Shown here: positions 23,901 to 35,900 of the stretch, in pieces | How the letters are laid out: every line of letters begins with the position of its first letter | How positions within the stretch are numbered: position 1 is the stretch's first letter | Source: Durusdinium trenchii | Taxonomy: Eukaryota > Sar > Dinophyceae > Suessiales > Symbiodiniaceae | Assembly (NCBI GenBank): GCA_963970005.1 | Contig: CAXAMN010004047.1 | Span: 9,847 to 73,846 of the forward strand | Direction: 5' to 3' | DNA length: 64,000 nucleotides | The notes under the pieces: generated by a model | The model's database searches: none | What the model was told of the DNA's origin: nothing | The model's input: the letters and a program-made list of their open reading frames with translations, nothing else | Made by a program: the position numbers and the translations under genes

Positions 23901-26900
23901 CAATTAGCGGGCATTGTTCTTTCTTGTAAACGCTTGCTTGGAGGGTGAAGCTGGTCTTTTGGAAAAAGAGTCCTGCACTTCTTACAAACTTGGCACGAAT
24001 AAAGACGCCAGCAGTTGTGGACTGCAAGAATCTCTGACTGCGAAGGTGGTGTCTTGTTGCGGACTGAACTATACTGCATCCTCGCTGCCAAGGACGCTAC
24101 TAGGGGCTCCTGGCATCGCTACTAGTAACAAGAAGCTACTATAGGGCTTTTGGGTGTACTGCTAGGAACGATCGGACGCTACTACTACTAGCTTTATAAG
24201 ACTTAACGCTTGTTTTACCAATTCAACAACTCCATCCTCGCTCCTCGGGTAGCTCTGATTCCTCCCTCTCGGCCGATCGCTCGCGAGCCTCGGGCCTAGC
24301 CTCTCAAGGTCCGAGCGCTGCTCCGACCGCCTCGGCTGTGACCTCTCCGGTCACGTCCTAGAGGTCCATGAAACTCACTCCGCCGATGATCTCCGGATTG
24401 GTGGACTGGATCGTGTGATCTTGCCGACAGAGTGGGCAGGGAACGCTTTCATAGCCCCGAAGGGCTCGATGAAGTGCCCAAGTCAACAAACACTCTGTGT
24501 GGTAACTGTGCTGGCACTTCATTTGCTTCACTTCTCCACCAGCAAAGGCTTCTAAGCAAATAGAACACTCCCCTTCAGCTGTTCGTCTGCGAGGAATGCT
24601 GTCCACGATCTTGGTCACTTCGCGCTTCAACTTCTCTGCGTCCCAACGAAGACTTCGCTTCTGCCTCACAAGGTACACAATTCCTCCAACCATAAAAATC
24701 AGGGAGAAAGTCAATACGGCCACCATCTTGAACCAAACATCCATGGCGAGCGACAAAAGGACGTATTCCGCCCTCCGTTTTGGCACTGTCAGTGTCTACA
24801 TCGAACTGCTTAGTTCAAATCGGTGCCGCACGTCTGCTTTTGGTTGCTGGCATTTTGTTCTCTTACTAGCTCATTCGGATCTGCACTCGCCTCGAAACCT
24901 GAGCCAGGTCCATCACGGAGTTGGGCAAGCTGAGTTGAGTGGTCTCTTGGGACGAATCCGAATCCAAGCTTTGATAGTAGGTTGGAGGCCATCACTCTCA
25001 GGTTGGAGGCCACCGCTCTTAGGTTGGAGACCATCGCTCTTAGGTTGGAGGCCACCGCTCTTAGGTTGGAGGCCATCNNNNNNNNNNCGCTCTTAGGTTG
25101 GAGGCCATCGCTCTTAGGTTGGAGGCCACCGCTCTTAGGTTGGAGGCCATCGCTAGTAGATTGGAAGCTATTAGGTTCCTTAAAGCTGAGTTGAGCGGTC
25201 TCTTGTGGACCAATCCAAATCCAAGGGCACCAAAATCTTTCGAAAGACCACAGGTGCCTCCTGTCACAGAAACGCGGATCCGCTGGCGCCTTTTCCTATG
25301 CAAAAATATGCCGAAGTCCAGCTGCACAGGCGCAGCTCACACACTTTCCTGTCCATATCTGTCGACACCGAAAGAGACGCAAGACCGTCTGTCACAGACG
25401 CCAAGAGCCCTGAGGTGAACTCTGTCGGTTGTGATGTCCTCTATTTGCCGAAGAAGGCCTTGCTCACCTGAGCGCTAAGAGTTAGAGTAAGTACAGCGAA
25501 GATGTTGCAACCTTGTACACAATCACATTTCAACATTTCAATTTGACGGCGATGCGGCGATGCGGAACAAAATCCAAGAAAGTGATCATTTCATATAATT
25601 TCTGCTTCCTCTGATGCCTCCACTGGTGACTTCTCACGAAAAATCACGGCTTGGTCGCGCCGCGACAAGGTCGCCAGTTCGACGCCGTTCGGTTGAGTTC
25701 AAGTGACATCTTTGATGTAGGCTGCAAAGTACGGGTCGATGGTCTTGGTGGTGACGTCCTTCTTCACAGGCAATCCTTTCACTGTCTCCTGGGTGTTGTC
25801 GAAACGCGACCAAAGGTCCGGTCCATCGGGGAGTGTCGAGGTGACGGTGAAAACGGTTTGCACCACGGAGTGGAGTGGACGAGAGCCGGTTGGAGTGGAG
25901 TGGAGTGCACCCGACGAGAAGCCAAGCGACAACCTCCAAGAAAGTGACTTTGGTCTTTGCCTCAATCGAACAAGCACAAGAGACCACACTGGAGAGCCTC
26001 TCAGAAATCCACCGAGGCCACCATCGCGTCAACTAAAATGGCAATTTTGCAACTCAAGAAAAACGAACACCTTATCACTTTCATGTTCCCTCGATCTTGC
26101 CAGCGAAAACTGTTCTTTTTCCTGCATCCTGAGGAGCAAACCGCCACCAAGGCCTCCTCGACCTTAGACAACGTGACGTGAACATGGTGCCTATCACACA
26201 AGAACCAAACCCTTGCTTTTGCCCACCTTCTTCGACCGTTTTCATCCAATATGACAATGACAATAAGTCACCGGGTTTTGCCGATCTATTTCTGCGACGA
26301 CCTCGTCCGCGCCCACGTCACGTTGCGCATCGAACGTCACCTCCCCCTCGTCACCGGCGATGGGGAAACGTCGTCGTTGCGTCGGCCGTGCGAAGGAGCT
26401 GAGGTCCTTGCTCCCCTGGGCGGCCCGTTCGTAGCGTACGTGCTCCGGACTCGTAGCGATGCCCGACATGCTCCGTTCGGTTCGCGTCGGATCGCTCCGT
26501 TCGTAGTAAGGCCAGGAATCAGGAGCCCCGTTCGTAGCGTACTTGCTGTGCCAAGGAGCTGAGGTCTTCGTGATGGACGGCACCGTCGACAGGCTGGGCC
26601 CTGGGCGATAGGTCTTGAGCGCCTGAGATGTGGCGGACGCCCAGTCGTTCTCGGTTTGACAAGCTTGCCACCAGTCGCTCTTGGAAGAAAGGAACAAATA
26701 CTTAGTAAGGCTTGCTGTAGAATTGCTGTTAAACAGGTCAAGGGGCTGCTTTTCAACATTTTTCTGTAAACATGTCGACGGGCCGTGCCTTGAAGACAGC
26801 AGCGCTGCCGCCAATTGGAATGCGCTTGAAGACCACGGACATGGCACCTGGCGGAGTTGAGATCCGACCCGCGCTGTGCCGACACAAAACGTGGACGTCG

Positions 26901-29900
26901 TCTGGACGTGCCTCCAGCACACCCTGCGCCCCAGCACGCGTCGTGTGAAGCCCAAATGCTGCGGTTTCAGCAAACAGAACGCTACGTCTGTGACCGCTCG
27001 AAGGGGGAAGTGTAGAGACAGGACTCTTTGACACTCTTTGGTGCTCTCTTTGGTTCTTAGAGTTTCAAGAGTCCACAGAGGTCGCGGCCTCGCCCTTGGC
27101 GTTCTTTTCTTCCGCGCCCTTGAACCTCAGTGTCAAAGGTGAAAGCGGGAATTGATGGGAGTTTGGATTAATTACTTTTAATATCTTTTAATCCTAATTC
27201 TTTTTTGTAATAGCTTCTTGCAGGACAACAGCAGGAAAACGCATGTGACCTCTCAAAGGGTCTCCTGTGACCTCTGCCAAGAGCAACAAGATGTCTGCAC
27301 ACTTCTCGCAAAAAAGTGTTGATCTAGGAGCAAGAAGCTACTAGGAGCAAAGGGCATCTCTACTAGGAGCAAGGACGCTCCATGAACTATTTTTCATTCA
27401 ACTGTCATACCGATCAAAACCAGTAAACATAGTTTCTTGACGATGCGTTTGTTGCCTGCCCCAAGGCAAGGCGAGAGAGACCGCTCGAGGCTCGCACTCA
27501 CCCTTCTCCTGCGAGAGATGCTGCCAGGGAGGGCGCAGTTCAGTTTTCCACATCTCGAAAACACCACACCGGGGGGAAGGGAATGACATGCGAAGTCAAC
27601 AAACAGACTCTGCGCGCTTTGTAAAAGAGAGCTATTAGGTTAAAAGGCCATCGCTACTAGGACGGAGGCCATTGCTTAAGAGTCTTTAAGTGTCTAGCCC
27701 GAACGGTGCCGAACCACTCCGTGCGTCGCTCCGCGACAGTGACGTCCCGAAAACCGGGTGCGGGTGCTGCTTCTCCTCTGTGTCCTCCGTCTCCTCCACG
27801 CCCTCTTTGCGGTATTGCAAATTGAACCTGCCAAAGGAACCAATTTGTTCATTTCTATTTTTAAAAACAGGGTTTTCCGCCACCGTCTTGATTTCTGTTT
27901 CTTCCAACAACATCGCAACATCGCTGAATTCGCGTGACATGTGGAGCTTACTTCACATTCGGATGTCTGCCTTTCAAAAGCGACATGATAACACCAAGTC
28001 CCGACAAAGAATGGTCGTCTCCTGATTGGCCCGTTGAAGTCAAGCTGAATCCTCAGTGCTTGTTATAAGTCCCACGCATGACTCGAAAGGAAGGACGTTC
28101 AAACCCTCACAATCTTCCAGAGGTGAACCACGTCGAAAATTCATGTCATAGGAACTCCTTAATAGATGGCCTCCAGAGCGATGGCCTCCAAGCTATATAG
28201 TCGCGATGGCCTCCAACCTAGTAACGAAATAGATTCAAAATGATTCAAACCTAGTCAGACTTGGCAGTGCCCTCAGTGCCCTCGTGCCCTCGGAACACGC
28301 CCTCAGTGCCCGAAGCAAAATCAACGGCATCTCAGCTGGCCACGTGCCGCACTGATGCTTGCGCTTCATGGCATCTTGAAGCCTGGCGCCATGTCGAACC
28401 CATCACCCTGATGCTCGCCTCGCGTTATGAAACTTTTGATCATCCTTGGATGAGGTGGAATTTCCAAACTTTGTTCACTGGGCGGACATTTCCCAAATCA
28501 GATGGCAACTGTGGGTTGAAGTACAGGGCTCACATCAAATTGAGCTGTGTTTCCTTTGTGCAAAGGGCCCCTTTAACAAGACCGGCCCCCATCTAGCTCT
28601 ATTTCTTCTGCAATTCTTGATTGTTCACTGACACTGACAAAAGAAACACAAAAATGAACATCTTCACTGAATTGTTTGGCTTTTCTTCGTTTGACACGCA
28701 GCTCGGCGAGGTGAAACACGCCTGATGTCAATCTTGGGACCTGAGACAGCTCTTGGTCAATCGGCGGATGGATCAGCTCTTCATCTTTTGCTCAGCTCTT
28801 CATCTTTTGTTGCTTTTTGCATCTTGTTGCTTCATCGTTGTTTTTGATCTGCGGAAGAAAAACAGGTCGCTCTTCAGGTCCAGACTTGTCCAAAAAAGCA
28901 AGACTGGTTTGGAAAACGGATGAAAGAGCAGTGTGCTAACATGATGCAAATTTCTTCAATTCATCTAAGGGGGGGCGGTTCTTTCTAAACCTACTCGGCT
29001 ACTGATGGCTCCTCGGCGTTCCGTCTGTCTTCCCATGCGTCACCACTCGTCGCTGTGAAAGGCCGTCCGACTCGTCCGAGGCCCGGCACCATAGAAGGCG
29101 CCATCTCCAGGGTTCAAAGACCACTCGCGGCCGGACTGGTCCAGGGCCGCCTGAAATCAAGGCGTCGAAAACCACTCGGTTCCATTCGTTCTCTTCATCT
29201 GCGGTTTCACTCTCTTCTTGCTGCATCACGTTTCCGCTTCGTGAACCCGTCTCAACCGTGCTTCGGCCCGGCACTCGTGGCGCCGGGGCACCTTGAGCTG
29301 CACCTCCGCATTGTCCCAGATCTCCTTGGAGCCCAAGGCCTTGGTCGAACGACACGACCGATTGCCGCATGTGCCGAAACCGCCGCTACTCAGGATGCTG
29401 GGGCAGTGCACCTGACAAGGTCGGCGGAAAGGAGGATCCAAGAGATTCGAATGAAACTTGAGTTTCGTTCCATGACTCATTGATGGGATCTGAACATACA
29501 AGTAGTTGCCTGAAGTCATCTCAAGATTGGAAGCGGGAGAAGCCGTCCACTGCCCACCACACTGTGCACAAACCCACGAAGGGAAAAGTGACCTACCTAC
29601 CATAAATGATACGATTTGCACCAGCATGGACCCCAAAGAGCTAGGCAGAACCCAACAACCCCAAAAAATCAAGTTCTGTATAGCTGTTAACATGCAGCTG
29701 GCTGGAACTATACAGAATGTACTGGCAGCCACCCTCCACATAGTCCGTCTCAAAAGAACCACAACCAGCTCATTAGCTGAAGAAAGGACTCCATAGCTGT
29801 CGCTATCTGCGCTATCTGCTCAAAAAAGAGAACATAACTTAAACATAACGTTAAACAAACATAACTCAAACATCGTAACTCAAACATGTTATAGTTAACA

Positions 29901-32900
29901 TCTTTAGTACTTAAACATATCTGTTCAGTTACTTAAAACAAACATCCTTTTTGACCGGTCACTTTGCTCCGTGGTACCACGGCTCGGTTCAGACACCTCA
30001 ACGAAAGGCCTCGTCTCGATCGAATTCGAGTCGACGGCTCCGAACCTTCTTGGGCCGCGTGGACAAGGCGTAACTCGCCTGGAGACGAGACCGGACGAGA
30101 CGAAGAGATCGACGGCGTTCTGGAGAAACAGAAACAAACAACAACACACGGGGAGTTGGGTTTTCGATGGTGTCGTTTGCTTTTCACCACATTTCGGGAG
30201 TTTTTTTGCGCATTCTTGTTTTTCAATTTCCCGATTGGTGGGATTCAAATGGCTGAGCTCAGATGGTCAAAGCTGTCTCCACATCGATCAAACGATGTTT
30301 TCAGTGTTTGCATTGGGTGGTTCGATCTCTGTCTTAACGTCAGTGACAGAAAGAAGCCAGCAACGGGGGAAAATCACCTGGACAAGGACCATCAAGGACC
30401 AATGAAATTGGACAATCCGGTGCCAAAGGGACACGTCTATCTCGTTGAGTGTGAGACTGGAATAAGAATGGCCTCCAACCTAATAGCGATGGCCTCCAAC
30501 CTAGTAACTAGTTGCGATGGCCTAGTAGCCATGACCTCCAACCTAGTAGCGGTGGCCTCCAAAAAGAATCTGCGACGCTGCAACGATAATCTGATGCCTG
30601 AGTCGTCCTCTGAGAGTTTTTGTTCAGATGGTACACTCAGCTGGGGCCATTCTCAGAGCTTGAAACTGTGATCGATCGCGACAACCCTCTTCAAGGGATA
30701 TGGACAGAAGTGTTGCCCTCCACGGCAGCTCCAGTCAACGGGAGGCGATGCATTTCTTTCGGAGCTGCGAGTCCTCTCCAGGGCGGAGGTGAGGACTGCT
30801 GCCAAACACTCCAGGGAAAAGGGGATCTCACCAGAAAAGAGGTCACCTGTACCCAGGGAAAATGAAGGTTTACCTGATCTTGGAAGTGAAAAAAGATCAT
30901 GGCTGCTGCGAAAGGGAAAAGGATGCAACATGGACCGTTCTTCGAATTCATCCAGATGGGCTTGGCGTGCAACTGCTGCCTTGCCAAATACCTCAAGGAT
31001 ATTGTATAAAAAATTGAATTCGTGCAACATTGTGGGGCAACTGATGCTCCCAGTATGCAATATCCAAAAATTATGAATTTCGAGATTGACCTTGGCGTGC
31101 AACTGATGCACACAAAGTCGTGTCACATTCTGAACCGAACAAACTGTAGTACTGGCCACGTTTGATGTGGTGGGAAAAGCATGGAAAAGCGCAATTCCGG
31201 AAAAGCGCGGAAAATGCCACTAAACACTTCATGCATCACGCTCCAAAACAGGTGCCCTCTCAGCACCGTATTCCGTTGCACCTGATTCAGTCTCGCCTGC
31301 AACGGGCAACCTCTCGAAGATCAGCAAGCCACCTCGAAGATCCGGTTGCACAAGGGACAGCGGGGATCACCTCGCCCTCCGACCAACCATTTCTTGACAC
31401 ACTTCTGATGGAAGTGATGACCACAGGGCAAGCGCACCACAGCAGCTGCGTGCTGCGCTGCGTGCTGCGCTGTGTGTGTGTTGTGGCAGCACATCTCCTC
31501 ATGACAAATGGAACAGGGTTCCACGTCACAGGACGTGACTTCTTCCAGAAATGTGTCCACGGCATCGGACTTCAGCTTCAGCGCCTGCAATTCCCGAAGC
31601 GTTCCATGGCCGTGTTCTTTGGGGCGGTTTTTGTTGGGGGTTCCAATGAGCGCATCGATCTCGAGGGGTATGGCTTTGCCCGGTTTGGACCGGAGATCTA
31701 CATGCCGAATGTGTCCATTCAAAACATCATGAAAAGAACTCAGAAAAGCTCCTTCAAAGCAACACTGCTGTTTCACAGCGTTTCGCCAGCTCAAACCATG
31801 GGTATATGATATAATGAGTATTATGTAATTGGCATGTATTTCAATGGTAACAAACAGCGAAAAAAAACCTAAAATTGTTCAGTCCATGTTCTTCCCAAAA
31901 TGTCCAGTCTCCCACCTAGACCTACAGGACCGTACCTAGATCTACACACTGATGCAACCGAGCTTCGCGTGCTGCTCGGAAGACCGAGAGCTGCTGCGCG
32001 TTGGGCTCCGCGGAGACGAGGAGATCCACGGCCTTCGCTCGGCGGAGCTCGTCCAACATTTGCTTCGGCTCCGTGTGGCCGTTGACTTCCATCAGGCTAT
32101 GTCCCTCTTCAATGCGACCTGAGGTGGTGGTGGTGGAGTGTCATCGTGAGTGTCATCGTGTGTCTGTGACATGGGTGGTCGAAAAAAAGAAAAAAACATA
32201 GAGAGTGACACACGAACTCCATTAGTGCAGACATACGAAGTCCAAACCTCCTTGAAAAGGGATGCTCACTGGAAGCAATACTTTTTCCACCTTTTTCCAC
32301 ACTACTCCGACGAAAGTAGCGACGCATTCCTTCCCGTCCTTGAAGCAATCATGGAGTTGGACTTGTAGCGATGGCCGCCAACCTAATAGCGATGGCCTCC
32401 ACCTAGTAGCTTCTTGCTACTATGTGTTTTTGTTACAAGTAGTAATGCCAAGAGCTCCTAGTAGCGTTCTTGTACATCTTGTTACCCGTAGCAATGCCCT
32501 TGTTACGAACGTAGCCTCTCGTTCCGACTGGCAAATCCCAGGGACAATGAGGATGGTCGCTGTTCCAAGCTTTCACCGCTTTGGACTTCTGAATGCTCAC
32601 GATCACCAAACACTGGATGGTCTCATGTCCACAGAGCATCAGGCCGTAGGGACCCTCACTTTCCAGGTGCACTCGGTACATGGTCTCAGGAAGCACTTTG
32701 GCACGTGACTTGAAGCACTTGATGGCTTTCAGGAAGGCCATGGATGCGAAAATTGACCGTTAGTCAAGCAATCTTTGCCTTTAGGGTTTCTTGAGCCCCA
32801 AGAATTGCCGCAGAGCGGAGTCTAACCATCTGTGCACACCGAATTCGACGCGGAAGCCGTTCCTCTTCCGACGAAGCCATTCTTCGAGGAACACGTCGTC

Positions 32901-35900
32901 CCACGTAAGAAGACATCGTACTCGACTGCACCTTGAAGCCAAAGATCTTGTAGACGAAATCCAAGAAATCCAGGGCACCTCGTGAAAAACGAGAAAAACG
33001 AAAAACGTGATGAGTTCCCCCCAAATAGAATCGGAATCCATCCACTGGAACCCCCCCCAACACCGATTTCGGACAAAGCTCGGCAGGAACCGACTTGACG
33101 GTCGGAGAGAGCGAGCGTGAGCTCTGTCGGCGGCGGAACTCCGGCACAGCTAGGTGTCCACACTGGCCACTTCCGACTTGATCTGGTCTGGGCGGCAGAA
33201 GATATGCGCATCCTCAGAATGCTAGGACATCGGTCGACCTGGGTGAGACCCCAGTCCCAAGCAGTTGCTTCGCTGCTTCACTGGTTGGAAACCCAATGTG
33301 ACAAGTGAGATCCTTTGCATAACAAGCTTTTTTGGTTTGTGAACACATCCATTTGTTTGCTAGTTGCTTGGGGTTCCAAGCAATCATCCAAATCATCCTC
33401 GAACAAGATGGCTACAGACCCGTCTGCTTGTGTTCTTTTTGTCGGATAAAAGCATTCTCAGGTGACCAACAAGGAACCAAAGATCTATCCTCATCTGTAT
33501 TCTGTCCTGGAAGTAGCCTGGTTTTCAACATTCTTCAACCTGGCGCAGCAAAGCACAGCCTAGCAGCTAGCACAAGCCCCAACATAGGGGATCACAGCTA
33601 GTTGACCTTCGGATCTCAATTGACCATCCAAATACGTCATCCCAACCGACCTCCGTCCCCAAAGCCACGACACTTCCTCCACCTGACCTCCACCTCACGT
33701 ACGACGACCGCCATCTCGGACTCCGCACATCTTGTTGGAAGCGCCGCACCCGCGTCAAGCCCGTCAAGGCACCGGAGGCCTGCGGCGCTGCGCCGCAGCT
33801 GCGTGTGTTTGTCGACTTTTTCGACTGTTCAACAGGTGGTCCAATGGAGATCTGTCCACAGTTCTTCAGATTCCTTCATCTTCGAGGTCAGCCGCCGAAA
33901 CGATCCGGCTCTTGTGTCGAAACGATCCCAGTTTCGGCTTGCAGAGGGCCTCGTTTCGGTGGAGGACTCCAAAATCCGCGTAGCGCAAAGGAAGTTCCTG
34001 TCAGTTTCGCGCAGGCTGACGACTTTGGCCAGGAAAAAACATTTTTTGTCACATCAACAGTAGACTTCTTCCTTCGTCATCTTTGGCCAACACCCAAGCT
34101 GTGCATGACGAACCATGACGAAACCGTGCCTTATAACTCCTTACCCGCGCATCGAACATCACAAAATGCCCAGGGCAATTCATGGGCTTCAGCATCCACC
34201 TGCAGGAATCAGCTCGCGCGCGCAGGCCGAAGCAAGTCACGAAGCCGGAAGCCTGTCCTTTTGTTGGGTCAGGACAGCATGACGATGTTCAAGTCGACAG
34301 CATTACGGTGATGATCGTGGAATGTCGAATGTGTCTGTGATCCACTCAACTATCTGTACATCCACGACTCAGGCTGCTGACTCTTGCTTCTCCACATCCA
34401 AGCTGTACATGTCGTCCTTTCACAGATCTTTGAAGAAGTATCAACTATCTGGAACTCATGGTCCTCCCATCGAGATGTGGGGAATCAATGGCTGAACACC
34501 ATCCACTCTGTTGGTGCTGAAAAGCTCCTTGTAGTTCTGGTAGTGGCCAGAAGCCAAGAAAAGCCGCGCGTCGTACATATTGGGCGTCACCACTTCCTGG
34601 TTTCACTCTCGCGTTATCACTCTTGCTTGCTTTCTGGGTGAGCAAGGTGAAAGTATGCATGGGTTTCAGAGAACTTTTTGGTTTCAGTCTTGTAGATCCT
34701 TTTGCCTCAACCTGACTGATAGCTTCCCGATCAAATAAACATAGTGTGTAGCAAGTAGCTAGGCTGGATAAACATGGGAATCAAACACAACATATTTGCA
34801 ATGCGCAAGAGACGAGTCTTTGCGTCAAATCGCCTGCTTTGCTTCCACATTACAAACCCCGAGTGGCAACAAAAATCATGCGACAATGTCAGAAGCTGTT
34901 TTTACTTGTTTTTGCACACCACACACATACACAAAGACACATACACACACTTGGAAGCCCACATCCCGGCCTGAAATCCTCGAAGGCGGTACTCACTTCG
35001 CATGAAATCCATCAGCTTGTTGTAGACCCTCCGTGGCAATCGAGCTTCGGCAGGCGGAGATGGAGACGGAGCGATGAGAGGTTTGTTTCGCTTCTGCAAA
35101 AGACGAGACAAACAACTCAACACGAGGATACCAACATATACCAACACCCTCGGTGACGTCACGAGTAGCGATGCGCAGAGTCTGCATCAATGCTCGCCTC
35201 GTGCCAAGTGGAAACCAAAAGCAGCAGCCAGGAGACATCACAGGATGAAACCTCAGCATGTGGGTGGAATACAACAGGTCTGCGAAGCGAGTGCATCAGC
35301 ATGATCCTCATGACCCGAATTGGTTCAATCGTTTTCAGCGAAGGGAAGAAGCGGTCTTGAACAAGCCCAAAAGAAGTGGGAGATGTTCAATGTGAAGATA
35401 TGGGTGTGGGTAAAAATCCGGTATCCCACTTCTCAGATATCAGAGAACTGAGAGAGCCGTCTATCTGAGGACCCTCCTGGACCCGTGTGCTGGCTTTGAC
35501 CCACACCCGGAGGTCCTTTCGCACTGAAGTCAGCATGGGTCGAGCCATGTTCGACGTCGAGGGCCCAACATCATCAGCTCTTGCTGCTTTCCGATGTTCC
35601 TCTGCACCGCTGCGTTCCGGCTCAGTTCACGGGTCGACCCGTGGCGGGCCGCTCGTTTCGGCCGACCCGCCTAGACACTGTCTGTTGTCTAAATATCTAA
35701 GTGTCTACCGTCGGATGCCGCAACACAGGAAAAAGAACAAGTAACACAACTAATAGATATATAGGATACTAGTACACTATTATGTTGACTATTTATAGTG
35801 TTTTCAAAGAAACACTTGTACTTATACAAATCCTCCTTCATCATCCAATATTCTCCATCGAGAACCAGCCGGAACACTCTCCTGTGATCGCGCTTGGCTG

